64,000 bases of DNA, taken from assembly GCA_020081605.1 (NCBI GenBank), contig JAHREC010000018.1, positions 1,426,001 through 1,490,000 of the forward strand, given 5' to 3'. The notes under the pieces are model-generated. The model was not told where the DNA came from, did not search any database, and saw only the letters and a list, made by a program, of their open reading frames with translations. Positions 34,825 to 46,808 of this stretch are shown here, piece by piece; position 1 is the first letter of the stretch; each line of letters begins with the position of its first letter. The translations under genes and the position numbers were made by a program. This DNA comes from Albifimbria verrucaria. Its lineage: Eukaryota; Ascomycota; Sordariomycetes; Hypocreales; Stachybotryaceae.

Positions 34825-36612
34825 CCTCTGCAGTTGTGCAAGGATATGTCATTTATTGCAAGGCTCCTCCAACATTTGACAATATCAGCAGTGACAGGCA
34901 ATAGGGTGCTTCTTGGAAAACATGCGGCATTGATGCAGTTAGACTTTGTACTTGAACGACTGTTGTCAAACAGTGAGTACCCATGATATTAGCAGTACAG
35001 ATACGCTACAAGTCGTAAAGGGCGGTTGATAATCCTGGTATGCCGAGCATCTCGTGCTAATATGAACAGAGAGAGAGGAATGATGGCTTCGTTCATTCCA
35101 GATACATCGGCGTATGAGATCAAAGCCCTGCATATAAGAGCTTAACGAGATTGCTTTAATCTACCGCCCAAAAGTATAGAAATGGCTGGATTGTCATATC
35201 AACTTTGTTGAACCCCAGAGAGTGATCAGAGCGACCAACTCAAAACAAGATGTCCAAGGTTAGAGCCCCATCGAGTCATATGCGGTAACATCAAGCCTTA
35301 AATCTAGTTTGATCAAGACCGACAAAAGGTTTTGTAGACAAATAAATCTCAGTTACCCAAGTACAGGGCCAAAGGTCATCCCCGTAAGTTGCCAGATGGT
35401 AGAAAAGAGGACATAGCAGGTCGGGTAAGTCTCCGACTTCACTCGGGGAGAACTTGTAAAATTTTAAAGAAATGTTAGACAATTAAAGGTAAACATAAAA
35501 GAATGTTTATAAAATTTATTCGATAAAACTCCAAAATTTATTAATTGTTACCTTCACTAAGCCTGCTTGCTGTGGGTATTATCGCTTGGGTGGTTGTCCA
35601 GCATCACAGGACACTAGGGATATGCATCGTCTGATCACTCAAACCAAGTTTATCTCTGAATGAGGAATTATCATATATTCAGTATGACTATTAATCCGTA
35701 GATATAATTGTAACCCACCTTTCGTGGCTTAGATCTCCCGTTGCATTTATTCGCGACAAGGTATGCAGTAAATCCCATGTCGTGGCGGCTATTCCTACGA
35801 CACCACTTCATTTTGCTCGGTTTTCTTTACTTGGCGCTCAGCGTCAATTATATCTGCGCCAAAGATTATGATAACTGTATCCGCTTCAACCATTGGCTAC
35901 CTCTGTAATGTTAATACACATGTTTTGAATCAGTATCCTTGACGTCTAGACTCCAGATCAAGGGCTATTCCTGTATGACGGTCCACATTGGCAAAGCACC
36001 AGTAGTATGCCTCTAACTCTTACAAGGTCCTTATGCGCAGCCTATCCACTCGTACTGCATGGTTTCCTTTAGCGACGTGGTTGGCGCTGTCGCTGTTAAA
36101 ATCGTCCTTGCGACCCACAAGCCAATTCTGGCGGCGCGTAAAGAAGACCGACACGTTTCGCCAAGCGCCGTCATCCCAGAGCGGCAAAAGCAATTGATTG
36201 GACATCAACCCATAACCATTGCCGTACGCCTGTCTGCCAATTCGACAACGATTGGATGCGAGTCGTCCAACCCGAGGCAAAAGCGCCGGTATCGTGGTCC
36301 CTGATTTGGCGAATTGTCCCTCAGGCGGTTGCCTTCTTTGTTTGAGTGTTTGGTCACGATGATTGTTCATGGCATGACAACTGTATAAAGAACGACAGCA
36401 ATCCATTCACTTTCGCATTCATTCACAGTCCAATACTTCTCTATTCATCATTCCACGTCTTTGTTTCCTTGGGTCATTTCCTTTTCACTGCTGGGCAGTT
36501 TATAATCTCTAAACTTCATATCCTCTGCAACATTCCAGTTCTCGTTAATACTCATTCGCCTGAACCTGCAACTTATACCAATTATTCCATATTTCTTTTT
36601 CACATAAAAATA
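34825..36612. other. Intergenic region
   Basis: No gene recognised. Holds dispersed repeat copy B (35596-35666). Near 36 kb the base composition turns visibly more GC-rich. Confidence 0.45.
35596..35666 (+). repeat. Dispersed repeat copy B
   Basis: Partner of 33257-33327. Shared blocks include GTCCAGCATC, GATATGCA, ACCAAGTT and AATGA in the same order and spacing. Confidence 0.6.
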
Positions 36613-37349
36613 ATGGGCAAACTCGGAAGTGCCATCAAGGCCGGCCAGACCGCCATCGAGTTCGGCCACAATGCTCAGAGCTTCGCTGGCGCTGCCTCCA
36701 ACCTTCGCAATGCCGACAAAGGGAACTTGGCCGCAAAGCAGGCCGACATGCCTTTAACGAGGGCGCCGAGACTGGGAAGACCATGGGCAAGTCTTGGCTC
36801 AAGACTTTTGAGGTAATTCCTCGCCTCATCTGCCGCAGCTTGCAGTTTCTCTTTGCCATCATCGCTTGTGGCTTCTACGGTAACCGCGTTGATGCCGACC
36901 GTAAGGCCGACGATGGTTTCTCACCAGAATGGATCTTTGCTATCACCGTGGCTGGGGCCTCAGCTATCACTGCTGTCCTCTACATGGCAGTTACACCTCT
37001 CGGCGCCATCCCTTACTTCGGCAGCAAGATCAAGCTCCTCAAGACCTATCGTGCCTTCGCGTGGGATCTAATCCTCTTTATCTCATGGATTGTTGTGTTC
37101 GGAATTTTCGCCGGCATCTTCCTCAAGAGAGACAGCGACGACAAGTACAAGGGCAGCAGCACCGGTGCAATGAAGACAGCTGTATGGATCGACTTTATGA
37201 ACTCCCTGTTCTGGCTTACCTCGGGCGCATACGGAGCTTTCAAGACATTCCTTGGGGATAGAATAAACCAGGCCACGGACAAAGTGAGCCAGAAATTGTT
37301 TGACAAGAAGACACCTGCAAAGGAGCCTGGCTACGCCGAGAGCGTATAG
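36613..37349 (+). CDS. MARVEL-like four-helix membrane protein
   Basis: Predicted integral membrane protein of the fungal MARVEL/non-classical-export type. After a hydrophilic N-terminus (MGKLGSAIKAGQTAIEFG) come four membrane segments: FLFAIIACGFYG, WIFAITVAGASAITAVLYMAV, LILFISWIVVFGIFAGIFL and FMNSLFWLTSGAYGAF. The tail is hydrophilic and Lys-rich. One base is missing near 36747, where the frame should read AFNEGAETGKTMGKSW. Length is about 245 residues. A role in eisosomes or plasma-membrane organisation is only inferred from relatives. Confidence 0.75.
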
Positions 37350-38250
37350 AGACGTTGGAGATCACTCTTGGTTTGGCCGTAGCCAATTAGTTACCAAGTA
37401 AATTTGAGACAGGATAGGTGGGGAACAAAGGGATACGCATGCATTGAAGCAACGAATAGACGAGATTCTTCTACAAAGGTCCTGATGCATTGATGCCTGT
37501 CTCAACCTAAAGCCCATTGTGACTCGAATAAGCTCGACGTCAACACGCCCGAGCTTGTTCCCGAAATAAGACATATGCCACTCCAAATCCAATTGCCCGG
37601 CCTCCTGGTCATGTGTTCCCGGAATGACGAATCAACCGTGATCCTGCAGACAAATCAAGTTATGCATCATCGTCGGGAGCCGAACGTGTCCACCTGCAGA
37701 CTAGAGCATACGTCTGCGGCTGAGATGTCACTGTTGCCCTCGGCTTCGCTGATCACCAGACACATTTGAGAGTCATGACCCGACGGAAGCTCCCCACAAT
37801 CCAATAAACACTTGACTAGAAGTGAGATGAATGCAGGGTCCCCGCGATCTTCAACCCTCCCTCTCCGGATTCCCCAGTCACGAATGGGTTGGGCCGGAAC
37901 CGAACCGTCGGCTGACGCCTTTTTATCGGATAGATGCACTGCCAGCCTGTATACTCACACGCAACCGTACAATCTGGAGCCATGACTGCATACGAGAGCC
38001 GAATTTCTTTGTGGAGTCGAAATGGGACCTGGACCTGTGCTTGCTTGCCCGGACAAGAGCATCCGTGACAAATGCAGCGTATAATGGACTTGGTATGTGA
38101 GACGCAGTAACAGCATGGAGCACACTTTTTTGTCATTTCGTACAGTTAACGGCAAAGGATAATCACAGTCCACCTATGACATTCATGCAGGTCACAACAC
38201 TCTGCACGCCACCTCGCTCATCGTTCTGGTTCAGCTTGTCCCACACTTTG
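37350..38250. other. Convergent intergenic region
   Basis: Lies between the 3' ends of the MARVEL and aldolase genes. Short frames on both strands, none recognisable. Confidence 0.45.
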
Positions 38251-39239
38251 TTACAGCGTCGCCTCCAGAACCATGACAGCTCGGAATCCATCCACAATAC
38301 ACTCAAGCTCCTTTGGTGTTGGGGCTGTGCACGGTTTTCTGGGCTGACCCCATAGCCCGCGAAGTGCTCCATGGCTCCCTTCAGGCCGACGAATCCTGTC
38401 TGGATGGCCGTCCAATCCGCCTTTGCCACCGTCGCCTGCATGTCTCTCGCTTCCCGGATCATGCCCTTCTCTGTCAGCTCGATGACCTTCAGACATGCCC
38501 TCGGGCACAAGTTGGCCAAACCTGAAATTGTACCGTGGGCGCCGGCGACGTGGCCTTGGAGGATAAAGTCGGCACTTCCACCGGCGACAAAGAATCCCTC
38601 GGGGCAATCAGCAGCGATTCTTGCCAGCTTTCCCGTATTTCCACAAGTCAACTTGACCCCCAAGACATTGGGATGCTGAGCAATCTCCAGAATCACGTCC
38701 GAGTTCAGGTCTCGCCCCGATGCTGCCGCAGGGAAGTTATACACCAGAACTGGAATAGGACTTCGATCTGCCACGTCGTGAAAGTATTGTACAATCAACT
38801 TGTCCGAGATTAGCCCGCCGAAATAGCTGGGTGGCAGAATCAACGCATGAGTTGCTCCGGCCTTCGCAGCATCGGTACAGATGTCGATCGTCTCCTTGGT
38901 GCTCTGGGCGCCACATCCAGCGATGAGCGGGATCCTACTCTCGCTCGACTCTTGCAGGATGGTATCCCGGGCTACTCTGATGACGGCGGATCTTTCTTCA
39001 CGAGACAAATGGACCGCTTCGCCATTGGAACCGTGAACGACAATCCCTGATACTCCAGCATTGATGAGTCGTATAATATGTCTTTCGATAGCGGCCGCGT
39101 CTATATCGTCGGACGGGGTAAAGAAGGTCAAGGTAGGCACGTAAACTCCATTCTCAAGCCGCAAGTGCTTGGCTTTTGGTAGTCCGTGTTTTGAGCCCGA
39201 TTCAGTGACAGGAACGACATCAATTGTAGAAGCGGGCAT
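38251..39239 (-). CDS. DapA-family pyruvate-type aldolase (HOGA/LGA1-like)
   Basis: Class I aldolase of the dihydrodipicolinate synthase/N-acetylneuraminate lyase superfamily. The start is MPASTIDVVPV. GVYVPTLTFF opens the barrel, HGSNGEAVHLSREER holds the carboxylate-binding region, YNFPAA carries the catalytic Tyr and VLGVKLTCGNTG the Schiff-base Lys. The G run at 38348-38351 (C on the forward strand) needs one more base to give the natural C-terminus GYGGQPRKPC and the stop at 38251; without it a spurious longer tail results. Candidate activities are 4-hydroxy-2-oxoglutarate aldolase or 2-keto-3-deoxy-L-galactonate aldolase of the fungal galacturonate pathway. The pectin genes 25 kb away make the second attractive, but motifs alone do not separate them. 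Confidence 0.85.
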
Positions 39240-40886
39240 GACGACAGAGGTAGTTTAGGACGGGGATTCGTATGGAAAAGAATTGAGATATACAAAGCAG
39301 CGTAGAGTTCTGCTAGAATTGAGAACCGAGGTGAAGAAATGAAGGCCAATGGCAAAGTGTCCTTGTAAATCTGACCAGCGAGACTGCCACTGGAAGGTCG
39401 AAGCCAGCTACCATTGACGCCTTTTATAGCTGAGATCGATGGTTAACAAACGTAACACGCACTGCCCATGCAGCCCAAGCCTTTACATCACGAGACGTGC
39501 CCCGACCAGACCGTGGCCCCATCGGAGCCATCTCGGCTCGGGGCCATATCGTAGGAGTGAGCGTGGGGTCAGCCTTGCGATCAACTTCGCCGCCACATGA
39601 GCTCCCAAGAGACAAACAAGGCGACAGCTGACACGCACAAAGGTAATCATGCACATTCCAGCAGTTTTGTAGTCTAACATGCAAAAGAGGCCTTACGTGG
39701 CTTATCATCGATGGTGTCAAACATTTCTCACCGCCATCGCGAACTTGATTGCCCCTTGAGAGCAACATGAGCTGCTTCAGCTAGCAGCAATGCAGATGTA
39801 GAAAACAAGCAGGACAAAGAAAATCCAGTCTCAAGATCTCGTGGGACATCCCACGTTTCCCAGGATCCTGGTCCAGCTACAACCCTCAAAGAAGCAGCGT
39901 GGAACATGCAGAAGCCTGCCATAGAGCCAGGCAGGGTGGGATGCCACAAGCGGTGAACAGCAATCAAGATCAGCCCGGGCCAGCCAGAGCATTCGACGCT
40001 ACCTCGGCCAGAGCCAGGAACATGGCATGGCAACCCCACGCGACTCTCCAGTGCTGTAATCGGACAGGCGCCCAATGAATGGCCGCGACGAACGGGATTC
40101 TAACCTCATCGTGATGTGCCGTGGTCGTTAGCGCTGCCGGCACGGCTACACCGTGCGACGTCGTGGTTGGTGTTTCCAACCCGCTGGGAGGATATTCACT
40201 GCAGGGTCTCTCATCTCAGTATGCACCATGGAGAGTCAACATGTCCCCAATACGACTGATCACCCGCTATCGGATGCCGAGGTGATGTCTGCGTGGGAGG
40301 CTTCGCCACCCGGACCTGACTTACGGCATCTCGTGATTATGTATTGGCCTTTGTGACAGGTATTTGCTGTACAAAACCGGGTGAAGTGCATTGGTTCCAA
40401 GGGTGCCACGTCCAGTCTGCTGCTGCAGACTGCCGAAACTCGTTGCTGAACATGACCACTTGCCGGAAAAATGAATGTCGTTGGCTTGGATATGCAGAGG
40501 CAACTAAATAATGGCCGTTTCCCGCGCCCATAGTCATCATTCAATGCCATCGGGGATGGGCCCAGCATGCGTGCCCAATAGCTCGCGGTGCCATACTGCT
40601 ACACGGAGGTAGCAGGGAAGATCCCGCACCTAACGCACATGCCGACATTGATCATCAAGAGCGGCCTGTCATTGATGTCTTTAACCATCGGGACTTGCAA
40701 GAAAGCGACAGGCTCTCGAAAAGAAAGCTTCAAGGGCTTGATACTAGAACAGATCCGATTCATAATGATACACTGCGATGAAAGTGCCGATCCCATATAG
40801 TACAGATGTAAAGTAGTTAGAATGGTAGGGTATCGGATCAAGAACGTCAAGGATGCAAAAATAAAAGGACACGTTTTGAATATGTT
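39240..40886. other. 1.6-kb intergenic region
   Basis: Many short frames overlap on both strands, as expected for GC-rich non-coding DNA. No gene recognised. Contains the aldolase promoter. Confidence 0.45.
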
Positions 40887-41813
40887 TCAAATCCGCCCAA
40901 GCCGTGTTCTCCAGATCAAATAGCCGGCGTAGCCGACAATGCCGGTGACCGTCGCCTTTCCAATCAGCCTCAACAGATTGTCTGTTGCCCTCTCTGTGCT
41001 CCTCATCCACCTTTCGTTAGTCACTTCGAAAAAGTTTTGGCGGTCATTCAACCGGGGAAAGGAGCCTCGACCATCTCGCCCGTCTGCTCATCTTGAACCA
41101 TGGGAATTGGTACGTCCAGGAATTCGCACAGAGGACCCCAACCATCGCCTACTGCGTACTCAATGCGTCTTTCGGCAGGGATTCGGTCACGGAATTCCTT
41201 GTACTGGTTGTTGTACCAAGCAAGGGCCTTCTCCTTTTCCCTACCATGGTGGTAAGGCATCGCCAAAGTGCTCAAGGCCTTGACATAGCCGATCATGGCA
41301 CGTGTGGAGTCGTTAAATAAAACACAGTAGATGCGCTGAGCCATGATTGCGGGTGATTTGTTGTTGACCATGGTCCAGATGCTTCCCAGAACGCTTTCGT
41401 ACCATTTCTCTGGGTCACGGTTGAGAATGATGACTTTGGCTTCTGGATATGTCTCGGCGAGTTCAGCGCCGAAGAAGGCAGCAGGTATATCGCAAACAGC
41501 TTGACAGTGTCCAAGCAAATTATCCCAATCCTTCTTTTCAAATGCGCCCTTGCCAGCGTACTTGCCCTCGATGGCTCGAACCCATTGCGGAGCGTCGCGA
41601 ACGGTATTATCGATCAGGGTGTGCATATGGTAGCAATCGTGGAAACCGAGCCGCCATAGCGCATTGCGCATGCCTATTGAGCGAACAATGTCAGTTCTCG
41701 GTGGGACAGCCGGCTGGGGGCCAAGGCGCACTCAGCGTTCCCGTCCGATGGACGCCGCACACAATGACGCGCATGGGCACGACGCGGCCCGAAGACTCTG
41801 TTTCCGCAGCCAT
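40887..41813 (-). CDS. Sulfotransferase-like P-loop protein with C-terminal membrane anchor
   Basis: Fungal relative of PAPS-dependent sulfotransferases. The PAPS-binding loop GVHRTGTLSMRNAL is formed by splicing out 41674-41731. It is followed by LGFHDCYHMHT, IILNRDPEKWYESV and WGPLCEFLDVPIP, the order seen in this family. The G run at 41054-41057 (forward) needs one base; this extends the protein through RLNDRQNFFEV to a hydrophobic segment, VTGIVGYAGYLIW, likely a tail anchor. Without it the protein stops early at PFPG. Start MAAETESSG is the first ATG of exon 1. Substrate unknown; some fungal members have no proven sulfation activity. Confidence 0.82.
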
Positions 41814-42400
41814 CTCGTATCAAGATCCAGACCGCCGTGTGTGGGACGATTGCAACGCGTGTTGGTGATGCGGTCGGTTGGCTCGGGTCGCGCGTTTCAC
41901 GACGTGGAGACGAAGCTGTAACAGTAACAGGAGCTCTTCAAGAAAGTGGAATCAAGAGCCGGCTCGGCAATCCAGCGAAGAGGGGCCGGCTGGTCCGTGG
42001 TGAAACTAGTGCTGCCCGACGGCCGACCAGGGACCCTTTTCCTTAGGGCCCTATGCTATGGATTGCAAGGCGTATCCTGGGAAAAAGAACAATCTCAACA
42101 TCCGTAGAACGCACTAGCGGAAGGGAGGATTGCTCTTGATTAGCCGGATATCAAAGTCCCAAGGTGATTGGATTAGGGGGTTTGCATTGCGAGCCGGATG
42201 CGGGATCAAACGCTTCCTCCTGCAGGACCTGATTGCATGCAGGAAACATGAACTAGCGAACGTTGCTGCACGCAAAGCCAAGGAAGCGGATCGAATTTTG
42301 GGGAGGCAATTTTCGTGACCAGCAGAATCCTACTTGTTGGCGGATTTACAACCAGAATATCCATGAATATAATGAATGGATAAGGAGTTTAGGTGTGCTC

Positions 42401-42436
42401 TACCTTAAGGTACTACCTAAGGTAAGGTAAGGTACC
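42401..42436. repeat. Palindromic TACCTTAAGGTA with AAGGT repeats
   Basis: TACCTTAAGGTA is a perfect palindrome, followed by CCTAAGGTAAGGTAAGGTAC. Such CCTWAGGTA-rich tracts are frequent between genes of several Sordariomycetes. Confidence 0.6.
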
Positions 42437-42953
42437 CAACAGAAGCGGTACGTACCTCGTCGTGGTCGGTCGAGGAAAATTAGATGTTAAGATAAGGCTG
42501 AATGGAGAGCCGCCGCCGCTGTGCCTCAGGCCAGGCCAGCCCCGGCATCAAGACAAGGCCCTGTGCCGTGGTTCATCATCTCACCACGACGCTTGTGCCT
42601 GACGGTGCCTGAATCCCCATGGACGATGCCGTCTCAACGACATGGGCATGGGTGTAGAAATTGCCATTCGCGACGCATTCAGAGTTTTCGTCCTCGTTCC
42701 TGCACGCTGATAAAGCTACCCGAGCACGGGGTGGCAGCCAAGCAGCATCTGCCTTCAGACTTTTCTGCGCTAACTATCTATGAATAGACGCTTTAGCTTC
42801 GCTTCGTTGCATTCAGGGTCGCTTTAGCTCAGCCGCCTCACGATCAGAGGTGTGGCCCATCTCCCGACCGCACCGTAAGTCGCCACCTTACCTGCGCTAC
42901 GCATTGTGCAAGTCTCCACGGCAATAACCTAAGTGCGGCGAGCACTGGTCATC

Positions 42954-42988
42954 GCTGTCGTTGTCGTTGTCGTCGCCGCCGCCGCTGG
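42954..42988. repeat. Trinucleotide microsatellite (GTC/GTT/GCC)
   Basis: A short run of GTC/GTT followed by GCC triplets. No coding context. Confidence 0.6.
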
Positions 42989-44067
42989 GGTGCCCCACGA
43001 ATCGTTGGCCCCTCTTGCAGGCTCCACGACAGACAGGCCAGGGCAGGCTGGCCGGCCATGACGAGGCAAGGGAGCAGGGACCCTTTGCTAAAGTGCTTGC
43101 GAGCCAGAGCTTTCCAAGCTTTCACGTGGCAGACGTAGCTGCGAGGTGTGAGTGGGCGGCAGTATGCATAGTTATCACGGATCGACAATGCCGCGCTTAC
43201 ATACCTTGCACGTCGGCTCTCCATCTGCGGTGAATCTGACCACACTGACGCCAACGTCGTCTCGTCCCTGAACCGAGGCCCTCGCACGAGCGAGCCTCAG
43301 CGACCTCTCGAGATATGCAGATGTCGACCGATGGCCGTGACCTCGAACGGTCTAGGGACTCCTACCCCAAACACCTGGGACCATTCTGTGGAGTTTGGCC
43401 CGTCAAGGGCATCCAAGGGCGAAGCGCAATGGAACTGGACAAGAGTCGAGATTGCCTACCGAACCCATCGCCCTAGCCATTTCCATCGCCTGCTTCTCCT
43501 CACTGCTCCAGCGCGCATTGTTCTCTGCGGCCCTCCAACATGCCTAGATGGCTGACGATGCCCGCACTACCCACTCTTCGGTGGGCCGGCGCCGGGGCTT
43601 CGAGCGCCGGCTGTGCCTAGAGAAGTCAAAAACTTGTTCATCAGTGGGATACGATGGAGCCCACGCCACGCAGGCCCACGGGTTTTGTGTTGACAAGGAG
43701 CCCACCTCACCACACATCCGCGGCGACTCGTTGACGTCCTCTGAAGCTCGTGCAAAGCTCAAACTTCGTCACAATTCTAAGCAACCTTTCCAGCCCAGTC
43801 CGGGCCAGGTATGCTAGTGTCTCGGTCCACTCTCGGCGACCCACCACTACTTCCCACCTCACACCCTTTTCGCCATCGTTATCGAATAGATGGGTCCGCG
43901 CGGGCTCTTTTATCCAGTCGATGCCGCATCTCTCCTCTGCTGAGTTTAGAGTTATGTGGAAATCTGTGTCTCTTTCAATTCCCAAGCTCCTCCGAGCACC
44001 GGCTCTGAGACCTGTCTCAGGGCCTTGTAACTGAGACTCTCACTTCGACATCTCATCTCCAACAACC

Positions 44068-46808
44068 ATGTCCAACGACAGCGGCCCTGCCAGCGACTCG
44101 CCGACTCCCAACCGCAAGGGAAGAAGCGCGTTGGCTTTCACTCAAGCACCGGTAGCGCTGCTAACCTCGATGTTATCGATTACACCAGTGAAGGTGCCAT
44201 CTCCCCGCTCGCCTCCCCGAGGCTTCCGCCCGGCAAAACGCCGCCAGGAGCACCAGACGCTCGCGAGCTTAGCATCGCCTTGACCAAGATCCTCTCCTCG
44301 GAGAGAGAGCTTGATCGTGAGCAGGCCCTCGAGCCTGGCAAAGTCAAGGAGGTGGTGGGAAGCGATTCGCCCCTTGGCGAGCAAGACTCATCCACCCCAA
44401 GACGGCCACGACCGGCTCTAAGACGCAATACCAGTTACGATGTTCCTGAGGAACGAGAAAAGGCAGACCGTGCGGAGCAGCAGGCGACGGAGCGCCAGCT
44501 TCGCTCCATCACTGACGCTCGGCAACGAGCCAACCGGCTCGCCTTGTCCATTGGTAGCCACTCCGCCCCAGGTTCACGAAGGAACTCAGATGAGGTAGAC
44601 GCAGCATTCCTACCTCTGATCAGCGACTCAGATGATCATGGCATCTCTTTCAAGGTGCCATCCATTGACGCCGTCGACCCATCAGTCGATACCAGGAGTA
44701 CCAGTACCAGTACCAGGACCAGGACCAGCATGTCAGGCATCGCCCTACGCGCGGGAGCCAAGCGCACGGCTTGCCAGAGCTAGATTTGCCGGCTGCCGAG
44801 AAGCTGGTCCGGTCTCATACGTCAAGACACAAGAAGGACTTATTTCACCCAGAGACTCAGGGAGTGCGTCTGGCACCGCGACCCCATTCTGCACCAGGCC
44901 TACGCCCACGATTACGTTCCACGACCAGCCAAGTATCGTGGAGGAATCCTATCGTCGCTTCTCAAGCTTTACCAGGATGACAGGGGCTCTGGTAACACTA
45001 GCGGGCTTAACACACCGTCCGCACCTGCAACTCCTCTCATGTCGCCGCGTCCATCACCACCATCTTCAAGGCCAGCTTCTGTCATCGGAACCCCGAGGTC
45101 GCGGTCCCCTCGACGTCGCCCCAGCAGCAGCCTGTTCAACTATCACCGGTCTCACCATTCCACTTCTTCTTTGGCCCTGACAGAACTCATGAAATCATCC
45201 TCCATGTTTGCCGCACCAGGATCAAAGGAGGTGTACGACCAATGGACCGAGAAGATCAAGAAGGATGGCAGCCATAAGCCGAAGAAGGAGCAGCACCGCA
45301 TCACCGTCCACATTGCCGGCATCATTTCCCGGCACCGATACCTGATCAAGCTATGCCGCGCCCTCATGATGTACGGTGCCCCGACGCACCGTCTCGAGGA
45401 GTACATGACTATGTCGTCGCGCGTGCTTGAGATCGAGGGCCAGTTTCTTTACATGCCCTCGTGCATGATCATCAGCTTCGATGACAGCACCACACATACC
45501 ACCGAAGTCAAAGTCGTCCGAGTCCCACAGGGTGTCGATCTAGGCCGTCTACGCGATGTTCACAACATTTACAAGGATGTCGTCCATGATAAGCTAGGGG
45601 TAGACGAGGCCACACGTCGCCTTGATGCTGTCATGAATCAGAAGAACAAATTCTCGACTTGGTTCCGAGTTCTCATGTACGGCGTCGCATCAGCATGTGT
45701 CGCACCATTTGCCTTCCAGGGTCGGTTCATTGACCTTCCCATCGCTTTCCTGCTGGGATGCTTGGTAGGAGTTCTGCAACTGGTCTTTGCACCGAGCAAT
45801 GAATTGTACGCACACGTGTTCGAAGTGTCTGCCGCCGTCATCACATCTTTCCTCGCACGTGGATTCGGGTCGATCAAGGGCGGTGAATTGTTTTGCTTCA
45901 GTGCGCTTGCGCAAAGCAGCATTGCCTTGATTCTTCCCGGTTATATGGTCCTCTGCAGTTCCCTAGAGCTTCAAAGCCACAACATTGTGGCTGGTAGTGT
46001 TCGCATGGTTCACGCCATGATCTACACGCTTTTCCTTGGCTACGGTATTACTATTGGCGCCTCGCTTTACGGCATGATGGACAGCAACGCATCCAGCAAA
46101 ACGACTTGCAACCAACCATTGGAAAGGGGCTGGTACTTCTTGTTTGTGCCCGGCTTCACCATGTGCCTCTGCATTGTCAATCAGGCCAAGTGGAGACAGA
46201 CACCAGTCATGCTATTCATGGCCACTGCTGGATTTGCCGTTAACAGCTACTGCAGCATGTACTTTGGCGCCAACACTGAGGGTAGCAGTCAAATCTCCAA
46301 CATGTTGGGAGCCCTAACCATCGGCATCTTGGCAAACCTTTACTCGAGATTGGGGAGGCACATTGAGAATGCCAGACTCGATTTTATGGAGTGGTGGGAC
46401 ACCAAGGTGCAGCACAGGCTGTTTGGAAAGAAGAGGAGACCTTCGTGGCCGGGCCCGCCTTTGACCGACCCCGAAGCCAGCGCCGTGCCTCCGATGGAGA
46501 AGCCGGAGCGAAGACCCCGTCACGTCGGTTACAGTCTTGCAGCTGCAGCCATGCTTCCAGCCATCTTCGTCCAGGTGCCTTCCGGTATTGCTGCGGGCGG
46601 ATCCCTGCTGGCAGGTATCACGTCCGCGGACCAGATCACCAATTCGACGGTTGCAAACGCCGGCAATCTGGGCAAACTGGACGGCACGGCCTTCAACGTC
46701 CTATTCAGCGTTGTTCAAGTCGCCATCGGAATCAGCGTCGGCTTGTTCATGAGTGCGCTAATTGTGTATCCACTGGGCAAGCGACGAAGCGGTTTATTCA
46801 GCTTCTAA
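44068..46808 (+). CDS. ThrE-domain membrane protein (pheromone-regulated membrane protein 10 family)
   Basis: Multi-pass membrane protein with the ThrE/DUF1212 fold. The C-terminal 500 residues are unbroken: ALMMYGAPTHRLEEYM, then DFMEWWDTK between two halves with about ten membrane segments, ending LGKRRSGLFSF. The N-terminal 330 residues are Ser/Thr/Pro/Arg-rich and disordered, with conserved islands ELDLPAAEKLVRSH and YVPRPAKYRGGILSSLLKL. That region needs four single-base additions: runs at 44118-44120, 44768-44769, 44848-44850 and 44882-44885. Repaired length is about 910 residues, normal for fungal PRM10. An in-frame hexanucleotide repeat (44691-44730) encodes alternating Ser/Arg-Thr. 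Transport substrate unknown. No intron. Confidence 0.88.

Larger units (their letters stand above)
41814..44067. other. 2.25-kb divergent intergenic region
   Basis: Separates the sulfotransferase-like and ThrE/PRM10 genes, so it holds both promoters. Contains TACCTTAAGGTA-like elements (42401-42436) and a trinucleotide tract (42954-42988). No gene recognised. Confidence 0.45.

Noticed and set aside
36020..36406. 128-codon minus-strand frame before the MARVEL gene
   Set aside because: No protein-like composition or motif; lies in the expected promoter region.
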